A stretch of DNA of 64,000 bases from an uncultured Gammaproteobacteria bacterium (GTDB lineage Bacteria; Pseudomonadota; Gammaproteobacteria; Steroidobacterales; Woeseiaceae): NCBI GenBank assembly GCA_937899415.1, contig CALBPI010000062.1, positions 160,639-224,638 of the forward strand. The letters are read 5' to 3'. Every line of letters begins with the position of its first letter. Positions within the stretch are counted from its first letter, which is position 1. Shown one piece after another: positions 9,363 through 18,747 of the stretch. Both the position numbers and the translations under genes were made by a program. Under the pieces are notes generated by a model. It worked only from the letters and a program-made list of their open reading frames with translations. It searched no databases and was not told the origin of the DNA.

Positions 9363-10306
9363 TGAGTGGCCTGGTCCGAAAAGTCGAGTGAGCTCGTGTC
9401 GAGCGTTAGGTTTTGTTGTTGGCCGCCACGCTCGAGCGTGACGGAAATGCTCTGGGCATTGCCCAGCTCACTGAAAACGCGTGCGCCCTGCGAAGGGTTA
9501 TTAAGCGGTGTGCCGTTGATGGCCGTCACGATGTCACCCGGGCGCAGGCCGAGCTTGGCGAAGCTCTGCCGGTCGGAGCCCGGGTAGAGCCGGTAGCCGC
9601 GCTGTTGCCCGCCCACGTAGTAGGGCCGCGGCGAGATGATCTGGGTGAACTGTGCCGCGTTTTCCGTGAGGACCTGGGTCATCGACGGGCCACTGGCGCG
9701 GCGAATGCTGGTGCGGGAGCGGTTGGCCTGCGGTGCAATGCCTGCGAGTTCTTCGGGTTTCGGTAGTTTTAGGGATTCGAAAGCGCCACTGCGACTGAGT
9801 ATCACCTGTTCACGTCGCACCGAGTGCAAGGTTAGGCCCGGGCGAACGGTGTCGCCGATTGCGAAAACACGTTCATCGCGACCGTCTGCGATGATGGCGA
9901 GCGCATTTTCGTCGGAGTCCGCAGCCAGGGTGCCCTTAAGCGTCAGAGGTTCACGGGTTTCAGGTACGTCTACAGGCGGCGGCGGACCGCAATCGGGCGG
10001 ACAGTTCTTTTTAATCTCCTCCGCCACCCCGAACAGGCTAGCTTTGATGATGGCAGAGACATCGGTAGACGCAGCCGCGATCTGCCCGGAGTCACTCGAC
10101 GCAGGCGCCAGCGCCACAGGCGGCGCAATGTTGGCATCCGCGCGAGCGGGCAGCAGGGCGACCACAAGCCCGGCCAGTTGCCAGGCGATCACGATCGCTA
10201 AAAGCAACGCCGCGAGCCCGGGGCCGCGTCGCTGCATGGTGGTCAGCCACGGTTGCTGACCCAGGCGTTGGAACCGGTCCAACGCGTCCGCGCCACTCAT
10301 CGCCAT
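9359..10306 (-). CDS. gspC: Type II secretion inner-membrane protein GspC
   Basis: 315 residues. A short cytoplasmic N-terminus is followed by one membrane helix (about 29-53, GLAALLLAIVIAWQLAGLVVALLPA), a homology region (about 85-185, including SLFGVAEE and LTLKGTLAADSDENALAIIADG), and a C-terminal PDZ domain (about 225-310, GYRLYPGSDRQSFAKLGLRPGDIVTAINGTPLNN in parts). GspC links the inner-membrane platform to the secretin and helps select substrates. It is first in the gspC-D-E-F operon. A shine-dalgarno-like GCGGAA lies eight bases before the ATG. A methionine two codons downstream could also be used. Confidence 0.93.
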   Translation of the reverse strand: MAMSGADALDRFQRLGQQPWLTTMQRRGPGLAALLLAIVIAWQLAGLVVALLPARADANIAPPVALAPASSDSGQIAAASTDVSAIIKASLFGVAEEIKKNCPPDCGPPPPVDVPETREPLTLKGTLAADSDENALAIIADGRDERVFAIGDTVRPGLTLHSVRREQVILSRSGAFESLKLPKPEELAGIAPQANRSRTSIRRASGPSMTQVLTENAAQFTQIISPRPYYVGGQQRGYRLYPGSDRQSFAKLGLRPGDIVTAINGTPLNNPSQGARVFSELGNAQSISVTLERGGQQQNLTLDTSSLDFSDQATQ

Positions 10307-10353
10307 GATTTGGTTTCCGCCTCCAGACTGCGCTTGTTCATGTCCGCGTTACC

Positions 10354-10382
10354 TTTATGGGTGTTATTAGTGCCTGGTGCAG
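10354..10382 (-). promoter_or_regulatory. Possible promoter for gspCDEF
   Basis: On the minus strand CTGCAC (10382-10377) and CATAAA (10359-10354) are 17 bases apart, about 50 bases before the gspC ATG. Match to sigma70 consensus is modest. The rest of the 315-base gap 10307-10621 between the divergent gspC and clpS genes shows no convincing gene; a TAGAAT at about 10464 could be a -10 for clpS but lacks a good -35. Confidence 0.25.
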
Positions 10383-10621
10383 GCCCGGATCCGCGCAGTC
10401 CTCGCCGCATGATACGGCAGTCCCAGCGGGCCGAACAAGCGTGCCCAAGCGTCTGAACAGCTTAGAATCCGGCCGTTTGCGTTGGTTCCGCTGGCCCAGC
10501 CAGTTGATTGACGTATGCCCTTGCGTCGCGGCCCCTCTGACCCCATCTCCTGACCTCGGAGACACGTAACAGACACCGCCTCCGGTCTTATGGTATGTAT
10601 CGATTGAGTGTGAAAAACGGA

Positions 10622-10984
10622 ATGAGCACGAGCAGGGCGATGGCAGAGCACGATCCCGACGAGCCAACCGGACCCGACGAACACGTCGGTGATACCGGTA
10701 CGGTCACTGAGGAAGCGCGGCCGAAACTCAAGAAACCACCGCTCTACCGGGTGGTGCTGCTCAACGACGACTACACCCCCATGGAGTTCGTCGTGCAGAT
10801 CTTGGAGCAGGTGTTTTCACACGACCGCGCGCTCGCCACGCGCATCATGCTCGAGGTCCACACGAAAGGAAAAGGCGTTTGCGGGGTCTTTACGTATGAC
10901 GTCGCTGAAACCAAGGTCGCCCAGGTGACCAAAGCGGCAGAACAGCACCAGCACCCGTTGCTGTGCACCATGGAAGCCGACTGA
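10622..10984 (+). CDS. clpS: ATP-dependent Clp protease adaptor ClpS
   Basis: Start placed at the ATG at 10622 ([14 protein letters not shown]) with ACGGA just before it; an ATG at 10595 would add nine residues. The product is 120 residues: a flexible acidic N-terminal extension, then the ClpS core beginning [20 protein letters not shown], with the N-end-rule pocket residues in LNDDYTPM and the helix [20 protein letters not shown]. ClpS binds proteins with N-terminal Leu, Phe, Trp or Tyr and delivers them to ClpAP. clpA follows 28 bases downstream, and aat, which creates such N-termini, lies about 3 kb away on the other strand. Confidence 0.94.
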   Translation: MSTSRAMAEHDPDEPTGPDEHVGDTGTVTEEARPKLKKPPLYRVVLLNDDYTPMEFVVQILEQVFSHDRALATRIMLEVHTKGKGVCGVFTYDVAETKVAQVTKAAEQHQHPLLCTMEAD

Positions 10985-11012
10985 TGGCGCAAGCCACGAC
11001 ACGGAGAGCAAG

Positions 11013-13340
11013 ATGCTGAACAGTGAATTGGAGTTCTGCCTCAACGAGGCATTCCAGTCAGCACGTGACCAACGGCATGAATTCATGACTGTTGAGCACT
11101 TGTTGCTCGCGATCCTCGATATCCCCGAGGTTTATGACCTGCTGCGCGCCCTCGAAGCCGACATTAACCGGTTGCGGCGCGAGCTCAATGAAGTGATTGG
11201 ACAAACCACGCCCCGTCTCGGCGAAGACGTCGACCAGGAAGTGCAGCCCACGCTGGGATTCCAGCGCGTCGTGCAGCGCGCCGTGTTCCACGTGCAGTCG
11301 AGCGGCAAGAAAGAGGTCACGGGCGTCAACGTGCTCGTGGCGATCTTTAGCGAAAAGCAGTCGCAAGCCGTCTACCTGCTCAACCTCCAGGACATCACGC
11401 GTCTCGATGTCGTCAATTACATCTCGCACGGCGTCAGCCGCGCCGGAGAGTACGGCGAAGAGGGCGAGAGTATCGGTACCACGAGCGAGGGCGAGGACGG
11501 CGAGGCGCCGCGCTCGGCACTCGACGAATACGCGACAAACCTCAACAGCGAGGCGGAGTCAGGCCGTATCGACCCGCTTATCGGCCGCACGCTCGAAGTC
11601 GAGCGCACGATCGAGACCCTCTGCCGCCGCCGCAAGAACACCCCGCGGTACGTGGGCGAGGCGGGCGTGGGCAAGACGGCCATCGCCGAAGGCCTGGCGC
11701 GGCTGATTGTTGAGGGCGAGGTGCCCGAGGTACTCGCCGACGCGACGATCTACTCGCTGGACATGGGTGCACTCGTCGCGGGCACCAAGTACCGCGGCGA
11801 CTTCGAGAAACGACTCAAGGCCGTCGTCAAGGAGCTCTCTGAGGAGCCCAACTCGGTGCTGTTTATCGACGAGATCCACACCATCATCGGGGCCGGCGCC
11901 GCCTCGGGCGGTGTTATGGACGCCTCGAACCTCATCAAGCCCGTGCTGGCCAACGGCCGGCTTCGTTGCATTGGTTCCACGACCTACCAGGAGTACCGGG
12001 GCATTTTTGAGAAGGACCACGCACTCGCGCGGCGCTTCCAGAAGATCGATATCCCGGAGCCCTCGGTCGAGGAGACGGTGCAGATCCTCGCGGGGCTGCA
12101 AAGCCGCTTCGAAGCCCACCACGGCGTGCGCTACGACAGTGATGCCCTGCAGGCCGCTGCCGAGCTTGCGGCGCGGCACATCAACGACCGGCACCTGCCC
12201 GACAAGGCCATCGATGTCATCGACGAGGCGGGCGCGAACCTGCGCCTGCAGCCTGAGGCCACGCGGCCCGAGTCGGTGACGGTCCAAGCCGTGCAGAACA
12301 TTGTCGCGCGCATGGCACGAATCCCTCCAGCCAGTGTGTCGGTGTCGGACCGCGCCACGCTGCGCAACCTCGAACGCGACCTCAAGATGGTCATCTTCGG
12401 TCAGGACGCGGCTATCGAGGCGCTCTCCTCATCGATCAAGATGGCGCGCTCGGGCCTTAACGACGACGAGAAGCCGGTCGGCTCGTTCCTGTTTGCCGGC
12501 CCAACGGGCGTGGGCAAAACCGAGGTCACGCGTCAGCTCGCAGCCTCTTTGGGCATCGAGCTGCTGCGTTTCGATATGTCGGAATACATGGAGCGGCACA
12601 CGGTGTCGCGTCTGATCGGCGCCCCCCCGGGCTACGTCGGTTACGACCAGGGTGGTCTGCTTACGGAAGCCGTGAACAAGAACCCGCACGCGGTCGTATT
12701 GCTCGACGAGATCGAGAAGGCGCACCCCGAGGTCTTCAACCTGCTGCTGCAGGTCATGGACCACGGCACACTGACGGACAACAACGGTCGCAAGGCCGAT
12801 TTCCGCAACGTGGTCCTCGTGATGACGACCAACTCGGGCGCGCAGGAAATGAGTCGCGCCTCGATTGGCTTCACGCAGCAGGACCACACGAGCGACGGCA
12901 TGGAAGTCATCCGCCGCACGTTTACGCCGGAATTCCGCAACCGACTGGACGCCATCATCCAGTTCGAGCCGCTGGACCCGCATTCGATTGCTCGCGTCGT
13001 CGACAAGCTCGTCGTCGAACTCGAGGGTCGCCTGCTGAGCTCCAACGTCACGCTGGAACTTACAGACGAGGCGCGCGACTGGATTGCAGACCGCGGCTAC
13101 GACAAGTCGATGGGTGCCCGCCCCATGGCGCGCATCATTCAGAAGTACGTCAAGCGCCCGCTGGCTGATGACCTGCTGTTTGGCGAACTGTCAGAGGGCG
13201 GGCACGTGCGCGTGTGTGTCGTTGACGGCGAACTCAAGCTCGAGTTCGAGCGCCAGACACCGCGGCTGACGCACCAGTCCGCGGAATCGGGTGATGCGTC
13301 AGATGCGCCTTCGGATGAACCACAGGAACCCGGCGCCTGA
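11013..13340 (+). CDS. clpA: ClpA, AAA+ unfoldase of the ClpAP protease
   Basis: 775 residues, typical of ClpA (E. coli 758). It begins MLNSELEFCLNEAFQSARDQRHEFMTVEHLLLAIL, the ClpA N-domain that binds ClpS. Two AAA+ modules follow, with Walker A motifs at 215-222 (GEAGVGKT) and 496-503 (GPTGVGKT), and Walker B LFIDEIHTIIGAG and VVLLDEIEKAHPE. A basic hydrophobic arginine-finger region and a C-terminal D2-small domain end the protein. It lacks the long coiled-coil middle domain of ClpB, which rules out the disaggregase. It unfolds substrates into ClpP, which is not encoded here. The tail (SAESGDASDAPSDEPQEPGA) is acidic and likely disordered. It forms a pair with clpS. Confidence 0.96.
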   Translation: MLNSELEFCLNEAFQSARDQRHEFMTVEHLLLAILDIPEVYDLLRALEADINRLRRELNEVIGQTTPRLGEDVDQEVQPTLGFQRVVQRAVFHVQSSGKKEVTGVNVLVAIFSEKQSQAVYLLNLQDITRLDVVNYISHGVSRAGEYGEEGESIGTTSEGEDGEAPRSALDEYATNLNSEAESGRIDPLIGRTLEVERTIETLCRRRKNTPRYVGEAGVGKTAIAEGLARLIVEGEVPEVLADATIYSLDMGALVAGTKYRGDFEKRLKAVVKELSEEPNSVLFIDEIHTIIGAGAASGGVMDASNLIKPVLANGRLRCIGSTTYQEYRGIFEKDHALARRFQKIDIPEPSVEETVQILAGLQSRFEAHHGVRYDSDALQAAAELAARHINDRHLPDKAIDVIDEAGANLRLQPEATRPESVTVQAVQNIVARMARIPPASVSVSDRATLRNLERDLKMVIFGQDAAIEALSSSIKMARSGLNDDEKPVGSFLFAGPTGVGKTEVTRQLAASLGIELLRFDMSEYMERHTVSRLIGAPPGYVGYDQGGLLTEAVNKNPHAVVLLDEIEKAHPEVFNLLLQVMDHGTLTDNNGRKADFRNVVLVMTTNSGAQEMSRASIGFTQQDHTSDGMEVIRRTFTPEFRNRLDAIIQFEPLDPHSIARVVDKLVVELEGRLLSSNVTLELTDEARDWIADRGYDKSMGARPMARIIQKYVKRPLADDLLFGELSEGGHVRVCVVDGELKLEFERQTPRLTHQSAESGDASDAPSDEPQEPGA

Positions 13341-13360
13341 GGCGCCGGTGTTCGTTCATT
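13330..13360 (+). terminator. Palindromic hairpin over the clpA stop codon
   Basis: CCGGCGCC (13330-13337), TGA (13338-13340), GGCGCCGG (13341-13348) form a perfect 8-bp stem whose three-base loop is the clpA stop codon; TGTTCGTTCATT follows. It looks like a weak intrinsic terminator between the convergent clpA and infA genes. The T-run is interrupted, so termination strength is uncertain. Confidence 0.5.
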
Positions 13361-13407
13361 CTGGGTAGAGCGTCAGGCGCCGGACGGCACCCGCGCGAGA
13401 CCGGGTA

Positions 13408-13626
13408 CTAGCGACCGCGGTAGACGATACGGCCTTTGCTCAGGTCGTAGGGTGTCAACTCGACCGTGACCTTGTCGCCGGTCAGGATACGAATGTAGTG
13501 CTTGCGCATCTTGCCTGAGATGTGCGCGGTCACCGTGTGACCGTTCTCAAGCTCCACGCGAAACGTCGTGTTGGGCAGCGTGTCGATGACGACGCCTTCC
13601 ATCTGAATGGCTTCTTCCTTTGCCAA
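13408..13626 (-). CDS. infA: Translation initiation factor IF-1
   Basis: 72 residues from a TTG at 13626, giving [19 protein letters not shown] with the first residue read as Met, which matches the exact length and N-terminus of IF-1 in the family (MAKED.IEMQG). The frame continues upstream to another TTG at 13644, but the sequence AAGAGG lies nine bases before the 13626 TTG and serves as the ribosome site. The S1-like OB-fold is almost invariant ([39 protein letters not shown] in parts). IF-1 binds the 30S A site during initiation. The infA-aat neighbourhood is conserved in gammaproteobacteria. Confidence 0.96.
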   Translation of the reverse strand: MAKEEAIQMEGVVIDTLPNTTFRVELENGHTVTAHISGKMRKHYIRILTGDKVTVELTPYDLSKGRIVYRGR

Positions 13627-13699
13627 GTAGCCGTACCTCTTCAAAAAAGTGGCGGAATTGTCCGCAAATGCCTGCGCAATTGCAATGCGCCAGCGCCGA

Positions 13700-14404
13700 T
13701 TACGCCAGCGCTTCCGAAATGGGGGCCGGTTGCCAGGCTTTCAAGCGCGTGCAGCACTGACCCAGCAGCTCGCAAAACGCCCGCCGGGGCAGGGTGGTGG
13801 CACCCAGCGTTTCCAGGTGGGCCGTGTGCATCTGGCAATCGAGTACCGCGAAGCCGTCGCGTTCGAGCAGCGTGCACAGATACCAGAGCGCGAGCTTCGA
13901 GGCGTCGGTAAGCCGGTGGAACATCGACTCGCCGAAAAAGGCGCCGTCGATGGCAACGCCGTAGATGCCGCCTACGAGCTGTCCATTGCGACAGACCTCG
14001 ACACTGTGGGCCCATCCGGCCTGATGCAGGTCAACATAGGCCCGCCGCATGGCGGGTGTGATCCAGGTGCCTTCCTGGCCTGGGCGCGACTCGGCGCAGG
14101 CATCGATAACGCCCTCGAAATCGCGATTGGTTGTGAACGACCAGTCACCGCGTCGTAGCGTCCGTCGCAGTGAACGGCTCGCGTGAAAGTCCTCGGGCCG
14201 CAGCACCATGCGCGGGTCCGGGCTCCACCAGAGGATGGGCTGGCCCTCGCTGTACCAGGGGAAAATGCCGCGCTGGTAAGCGGCCAGTAGCCGTTCGACA
14301 GCCAGGTCGCCGCCTGCTGCGAGCAGCCCGTTGGGCTCGTCGAGCGCCGATTCCGGGTCGGGGAAACCCACGCCGGGCTGGGTGCCCAGCCAGTACAGGC
14401 TCAC
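13700..14404 (-). CDS. aat: Leucyl/phenylalanyl-tRNA-protein transferase
   Basis: 234 residues, same as the E. coli enzyme. Start is the GTG at 14404, which overlaps the stop of the upstream gene as GTGA; the open frame continues farther but only antisense-like sequence would be added. Family signatures are [21 protein letters not shown], the [26 protein letters not shown] block and the [20 protein letters not shown] block (shortened here). The enzyme moves Leu or Phe from charged tRNA to proteins with N-terminal Arg or Lys, making N-degrons read by ClpS and ClpAP, whose genes are nearby. It is translationally coupled to the acyltransferase-like gene before it. Confidence 0.95.
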   Translation of the reverse strand: MSLYWLGTQPGVGFPDPESALDEPNGLLAAGGDLAVERLLAAYQRGIFPWYSEGQPILWWSPDPRMVLRPEDFHASRSLRRTLRRGDWSFTTNRDFEGVIDACAESRPGQEGTWITPAMRRAYVDLHQAGWAHSVEVCRNGQLVGGIYGVAIDGAFFGESMFHRLTDASKLALWYLCTLLERDGFAVLDCQMHTAHLETLGATTLPRRAFCELLGQCCTRLKAWQPAPISEALA

Positions 14405-15567
14405 GACGCATCCCCGCTGTCGACGGCGCGAAACGGCGAGTGACCATCGATGTAGCGCATGTACTGGTCGACGCCCGCGGCCTCGCGTTCGATGTAGTCG
14501 CCGATGGCGGCTGCGAACTGCGGGTGGGCGAGCCAGTGCGCTGATGCGGTGCGCACAGGCAGGAAGCCGCGTGCCACTTTGTGCTCGCCTTGCGTGCCGG
14601 GCTCGAAGCGCGTGATGCCCTCGTTGATGCAGTGCTCGATACCCTGGTAGTAACAGGTTTCGAAATGCAGGCTGTGGTAGTCGCGGTCGCTGCCCCAGTA
14701 ACGGCCGTAGAGGCTGTCCGCGCCGCGCAACAGGATGGCTGCGGCGACGTTGCGTTCCCCGTGCCGCGCTAGTACGACCTCGAGCGCCTCGGGCTTGGTG
14801 TCGCGCAGCGTCTGGAAGAACTCGAGGTTCAGGTAGGGCGTGTGGCCGCGCGCGGCAAACGTGTAACTGCACAGGCGCCAGGCGTCGGCCAGATCGGCGT
14901 CGCTGATCGCCGTTGCGCGAAGGTCGTCGGGACGAATACCCGCCTCGGCGACGCGCCGGCGTTCGCGGCGCGCATTCTTGCGTTTTTTGCTCGTGAACGC
15001 GGCCAGAAACTGATCGAAGTCCGTGTAGCCCGCGTTGTGCCAGTGGAACTGACAGTCCTGGCGCAGGATCATGCCCGCGGCCTCGCAGGGCGCGCATTCG
15101 TCATCGGCGATGAATTGCAGGTGCAGCGACGGAAAGGACTGCTCGCGGGCGAAAGACAGTACGGCTGTGAGTATAGCCTTGCGAATCGCCGCCGCGTCGT
15201 CGCCGGGCGCCACGCAGAGCTTGCTGGCCGTGGCCGGCGTGAAAGGCGTCGCGCTCACGAGTTTCGGGTAGTACTCGAGCCCGGCGCGACGGTAGGCATC
15301 GGCCCAGCCCCAGTCGAATACGAATTCGCCCCAGGAGTGGGCCTTCTGGTAGAGCGGCATGACGCCAACGAGCGCATCGCCGCGCTCGACGGTGACGTGG
15401 CAGGGCAGCCAGCCCGTGTCGGTTGAGACGCTGCCCGATGTCTCGGCTGCGTCGAGAAACGCGTGTGACAGGTGCGGCAAATCGGGCGCCACGAGGGCGT
15501 CCCAGTCGTCGGCACGAATGTCGGACATGGCGGCCTGAAACCGCACGATCAGGCGTTGTTGCGCCAT
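14401..15567 (-). CDS. GNAT-like (COG3146/DUF482-type) protein
   Basis: 388 residues from the ATG at 15567 (MAQQRLIVRFQAAMSDI), preceded by AGGGAG eleven bases upstream; a GTG at 15588 is an alternative. The protein has the landmarks of the DUF482 family of large GNAT/FemAB-like proteins: LSHAFLDAAETSGSV, TGWLPCHVTVE, FVFDWGWADAYRRAGLEYYPKLVSATPFTP (in parts), the basic KKRKNARRERRRV stretch, and GHTPYLNLEFF followed by YYQGIEHCINEGITRFEPGTQGEHK. Acyl transfer to an aminoacyl or amine acceptor is the family inference; the substrate is not known. It is upstream of aat with a GTGA overlap, so the two are probably made together. No signal peptide is visible. Confidence 0.85.
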   Translation of the reverse strand: MAQQRLIVRFQAAMSDIRADDWDALVAPDLPHLSHAFLDAAETSGSVSTDTGWLPCHVTVERGDALVGVMPLYQKAHSWGEFVFDWGWADAYRRAGLEYYPKLVSATPFTPATASKLCVAPGDDAAAIRKAILTAVLSFAREQSFPSLHLQFIADDECAPCEAAGMILRQDCQFHWHNAGYTDFDQFLAAFTSKKRKNARRERRRVAEAGIRPDDLRATAISDADLADAWRLCSYTFAARGHTPYLNLEFFQTLRDTKPEALEVVLARHGERNVAAAILLRGADSLYGRYWGSDRDYHSLHFETCYYQGIEHCINEGITRFEPGTQGEHKVARGFLPVRTASAHWLAHPQFAAAIGDYIEREAAGVDQYMRYIDGHSPFRAVDSGDAS

Positions 15568-15628
15568 GTGGACGGGCACTCCCTGCACGAGACCAGTGCG
15601 GGTGGTGGGTTTGTAATAATATTGCGGA

Positions 15629-17962
15629 ATGGCTCAGGGAAATTCCACAACGACCTCACCGGAGAGTTCGCCGCTGCGCGCCGTTCAGACGACGATGTCG
15701 CGAACCCTGCGCGAGGGCGCCATGTATCTCGCGCTCGTGACGGCCTTTATGTTGCTCGTCGCGCTCGCCACCTGGCACCCGGATGACCCGGGCTTCAGCC
15801 AGGCCGCATCGACGGACCGGATCCACAACCGGATCTCGGTGACGGGGGCCTGGTTCTCGGATTGGGCATTTACGTGGTTTGGGATCGCTGCCTACCTGTT
15901 TCCCGTCATGATGCTCACCGCGAGCCTCATGCTCTATCGCGAGCGTCGTAACCCCGAGCCGCTCGACAAGACGGTGTTTGCCGTTCGCTTCGCGGGCTTT
16001 TTGCTCATGCTGGCCGCGAGCTGCGGCTTGGCGACGCTGCACTTTTCGCCGGGCGAGCTGCGTCAGTCCGCGGGCGGTGTGCTCGGGCAGATTGTCGGCG
16101 AGGGCTTGCTGGCGCCGCTCGGCATGCTGGGCACGACCTTGCTGCTGCTCGCCGGCTGGTTTGCGTCGGTGTCCGTATTTACGGGCGTGTCCTGGCTTGC
16201 CGTGATGGACCGCACGGGGCGGCTCGTGCTCAACGGCTTCGAGCGTCTGGGTGCCTGGCGCGATGGCATGAAGGACCGTGCCGAGGGCCGGCGTGTGCAG
16301 GCGGAGCGCAAGGCGACCATCGAGGTTGAACGCAAACGCAAGGCAACGCGCGTCAAGCCGCGGATCGAGCCCACGTTGCCGCGGCCGGAGCCCAGCGACC
16401 GCGCCCAGCAGGAGCGCCAGGTGCCGCTGTTCGATCCGGCCGAAGCCGGCGAGCTGCCGCCGCTGTCGCTGCTCGACGATCCGGAGCCCGTCGAGGGTGG
16501 TTACTCCGAAGAGTCGCTCGAGAAAATGTCGCGGCTCGTCGAGCTCAAGCTCAAGGACTTCGGCATCGACGTCGAGGTGGTCTCGGTGCAGCCCGGCCCG
16601 ATCATCACGCGCTTTGAACTCGAGCCGGCAGCCGGCGTGAAGTCGGCGCAGATCTCGAACCTGGCGAAGGACCTCGCGCGCTCGCTGTCGGTGATCGCTG
16701 TTCGCGTGGTCGAAGTCATTCCGGGCCGGTCTGTCATTGGGCTTGAGATTCCCAATGCCAAACGCGAGCTCGTGACGCTGGGCGAGATCCTGCGCTCACG
16801 CGCCTACGACGATTCCAACTCGCCGCTCACGCTGGCGCTGGGCAAGGACATCGGTGGCGCCTCAAAGATCGCCGATCTCGGGCGCATGCCGCATCTGCTC
16901 ATTGCGGGTACGACGGGCTCGGGCAAGTCCGTCGCCATCAACGCGATGGTGCTGAGCCTCTTGTACAAGTCGACGCCCAACCAGGTGCGACTCATCATGA
17001 TCGACCCGAAGATGCTCGAGCTGTCGGTCTACGAGGGTATTCCGCACCTGCTCGCGCCCGTGGTGACGGACATGAAAGAGGCCGCCAACGCGCTGCGCTG
17101 GTGTGTCGCGGAGATGGAGCGGCGCTACAAACTCATGGCCGCACTCGGTGTGCGCAATATTGGCGGCTACAACCGCAAGGTGCGCGAGGCCGCGGAAGCG
17201 GGCACCCCACTCAAGGACCCGCTCTGGCAGCCGCCCGACCTCTTCGACGAAGAGAAGCCCATGCCTGAAGCACCCGAGCTCACGACGCTGCCATTCATTG
17301 TGGTGATCATCGACGAGCTGGCGGACATGATGATGATCGTCGGCAAAAAGGTCGAAGAACTCATCGCGCGGCTTGCGCAGAAGGCGCGCGCATCGGGCAT
17401 CAACATGATCCTGGCCACGCAGCGCCCGAGCGTCGACGTGATCACGGGCCTGATCAAGGCCAATGTGCCTGCGCGCATCGCCTTCCAGGTGTCGGCCAAG
17501 GTCGACTCGCGCACGATTCTCGATCAGCAGGGCGCCGAGAACCTGCTCGGCCACGGCGATATGCTCTACCTGCCGCCCGGCACCTCGTTACCCGAGCGCG
17601 TGCACGGAGCCTTTGTGTCCGACAACGAAGTGCACGCCGTGGTGAAGCAACTGCGCGCTTTGGGTGCGCCGACCTACATCGACGAGGTGTTGTCGGGCCC
17701 GAGTACGCCTGTTCCAGGCATGCCCGACGTGGGTGGGCCGATGCCCGATGCGGACACGGAGCAGGACGCGCTCTACGACCAGGCTGTGGCGATCGTGCTC
17801 GAGACGCGCAAGGCGTCGATCTCGGGTATCCAGCGCCGTCTCAAGATTGGCTACAACCGCGCGGCGCGCATGGTCGAGGCCATGGAGGAGGCGGGCCTCG
17901 TCGGACCACTCGAAGCCAACGGCAGCCGCGAGGTCCTCGCACCCGCGCCGCCCAAGGACTGA
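15629..17962 (+). CDS. ftsK: DNA translocase FtsK
   Basis: 777 residues, on the short side for FtsK, with a compact linker. Four N-terminal membrane helices lie between about 32 and 190 ([34 protein letters not shown]; and two more). The linker (about 205-270) is basic and charged. The motor has Walker A GTTGSGKS at 427-434, Walker [15 protein letters not shown], and [18 protein letters not shown]. The C-terminal gamma winged helix (about 710-770, [19 protein letters not shown]) reads polar KOPS sequences. It pumps DNA at the septum and activates XerCD at dif. The TAATAAT just before the ATG may be a -10 element, leaving little or no leader. It is first in the ftsK-lolA-rarA-serS order. Confidence 0.96.
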   Translation: MAQGNSTTTSPESSPLRAVQTTMSRTLREGAMYLALVTAFMLLVALATWHPDDPGFSQAASTDRIHNRISVTGAWFSDWAFTWFGIAAYLFPVMMLTASLMLYRERRNPEPLDKTVFAVRFAGFLLMLAASCGLATLHFSPGELRQSAGGVLGQIVGEGLLAPLGMLGTTLLLLAGWFASVSVFTGVSWLAVMDRTGRLVLNGFERLGAWRDGMKDRAEGRRVQAERKATIEVERKRKATRVKPRIEPTLPRPEPSDRAQQERQVPLFDPAEAGELPPLSLLDDPEPVEGGYSEESLEKMSRLVELKLKDFGIDVEVVSVQPGPIITRFELEPAAGVKSAQISNLAKDLARSLSVIAVRVVEVIPGRSVIGLEIPNAKRELVTLGEILRSRAYDDSNSPLTLALGKDIGGASKIADLGRMPHLLIAGTTGSGKSVAINAMVLSLLYKSTPNQVRLIMIDPKMLELSVYEGIPHLLAPVVTDMKEAANALRWCVAEMERRYKLMAALGVRNIGGYNRKVREAAEAGTPLKDPLWQPPDLFDEEKPMPEAPELTTLPFIVVIIDELADMMMIVGKKVEELIARLAQKARASGINMILATQRPSVDVITGLIKANVPARIAFQVSAKVDSRTILDQQGAENLLGHGDMLYLPPGTSLPERVHGAFVSDNEVHAVVKQLRALGAPTYIDEVLSGPSTPVPGMPDVGGPMPDADTEQDALYDQAVAIVLETRKASISGIQRRLKIGYNRAARMVEAMEEAGLVGPLEANGSREVLAPAPPKD

Positions 17963-18025
17963 ATGCCGAGGCCCATCGTCCAAGGCATCAGGGAACCCCT
18001 GTACGCGACCACGCTCTGAGGTGTC

Positions 18026-18745
18026 ATGAAGCACGCATTCGCATTTCTGGTTCTGCTGTTTGTTGCAGGACCTGCAACGGCTCAGGATTCTGAGCTTGAC
18101 GCCCGCGCTCAAGTCTTGCTTAAGGCGCTTGCCGAAGATGTTGAATCTCTGAGCGGTCGCTTCTACCAAACCGTCACCGGCAATGACGGTCGCGTGAAGG
18201 AACGCGCGGAAGGCGATTTTGCGATCGTGCGACCCGGCCGCTTCGACTGGGTCTACGTGAATCCCTATGAGCAACGCATCGTGGCCGATGGCACCAACCT
18301 CTGGTTGCACGATGTCGACCTGGAACAGGTGTCGGTGCGCGATCAGACCGATGCGCTGGCCAGCTCACCGGCCGGCATCCTCGGTGGCGGGGCCGACGCA
18401 CTGGAGGCGTTCGCGTTCGAGGGCGCTTTCGAAGCCGACAACATCCTCTGGGCGCAGCTTGCAGCGACCGATGACAGCAGCGACTTTCGTGCCGTGCGTA
18501 TTGGCTTCGATCCTGAATCGGGTGCGCTGGCCGCGATGGAGCTCGGTGACAGTCTCTCGCAGCGCACCTTTATTGAGTTTTCCCGTGTGGTGCAGGACGA
18601 ACCCGTCGACGCGTCGCGCTTCGAGTTCACGCCGCCGCCGGGTGCGGACATCAGCGGCACGCCGGCCGGCATGGTGGCGCCCGAGTCAGCCCTTGGGCCT
18701 AAAGCCCCCAAAACGCCTGTCACGATCGTTCCCGGGCTCGGCTAA
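18026..18745 (+). CDS. lolA: Outer-membrane lipoprotein carrier protein LolA
   Basis: 239 residues. A signal peptide (about 1-19, FLVLLFVAGPATAQ) is followed by the LolA fold: LSGRFYQTVTGNDGRVKERAEGDFAIVRPGRFDWVY (in parts), YEQRIVADGTNLWLHDVDLEQVSVR, and the C-terminal DASRFEFTPPPGADI. LolA takes lipoproteins from LolCDE across the periplasm to LolB. Position directly after ftsK matches the conserved gammaproteobacterial order. The C-terminal 30 residues (PAGMVAPESALGPKAPKT) go beyond the family core. The gap of 63 bases from ftsK holds no clear terminator. Confidence 0.93.
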   Translation: MKHAFAFLVLLFVAGPATAQDSELDARAQVLLKALAEDVESLSGRFYQTVTGNDGRVKERAEGDFAIVRPGRFDWVYVNPYEQRIVADGTNLWLHDVDLEQVSVRDQTDALASSPAGILGGGADALEAFAFEGAFEADNILWAQLAATDDSSDFRAVRIGFDPESGALAAMELGDSLSQRTFIEFSRVVQDEPVDASRFEFTPPPGADISGTPAGMVAPESALGPKAPKTPVTIVPGLG

Positions 18746-18747
18746 CC

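Noticed and set aside
13627..13644. IF-1 with six extra N-terminal residues
   Set aside because: The upstream TTG contains the ribosome-binding sequence for the inner TTG, and IF-1 is normally 72 residues.
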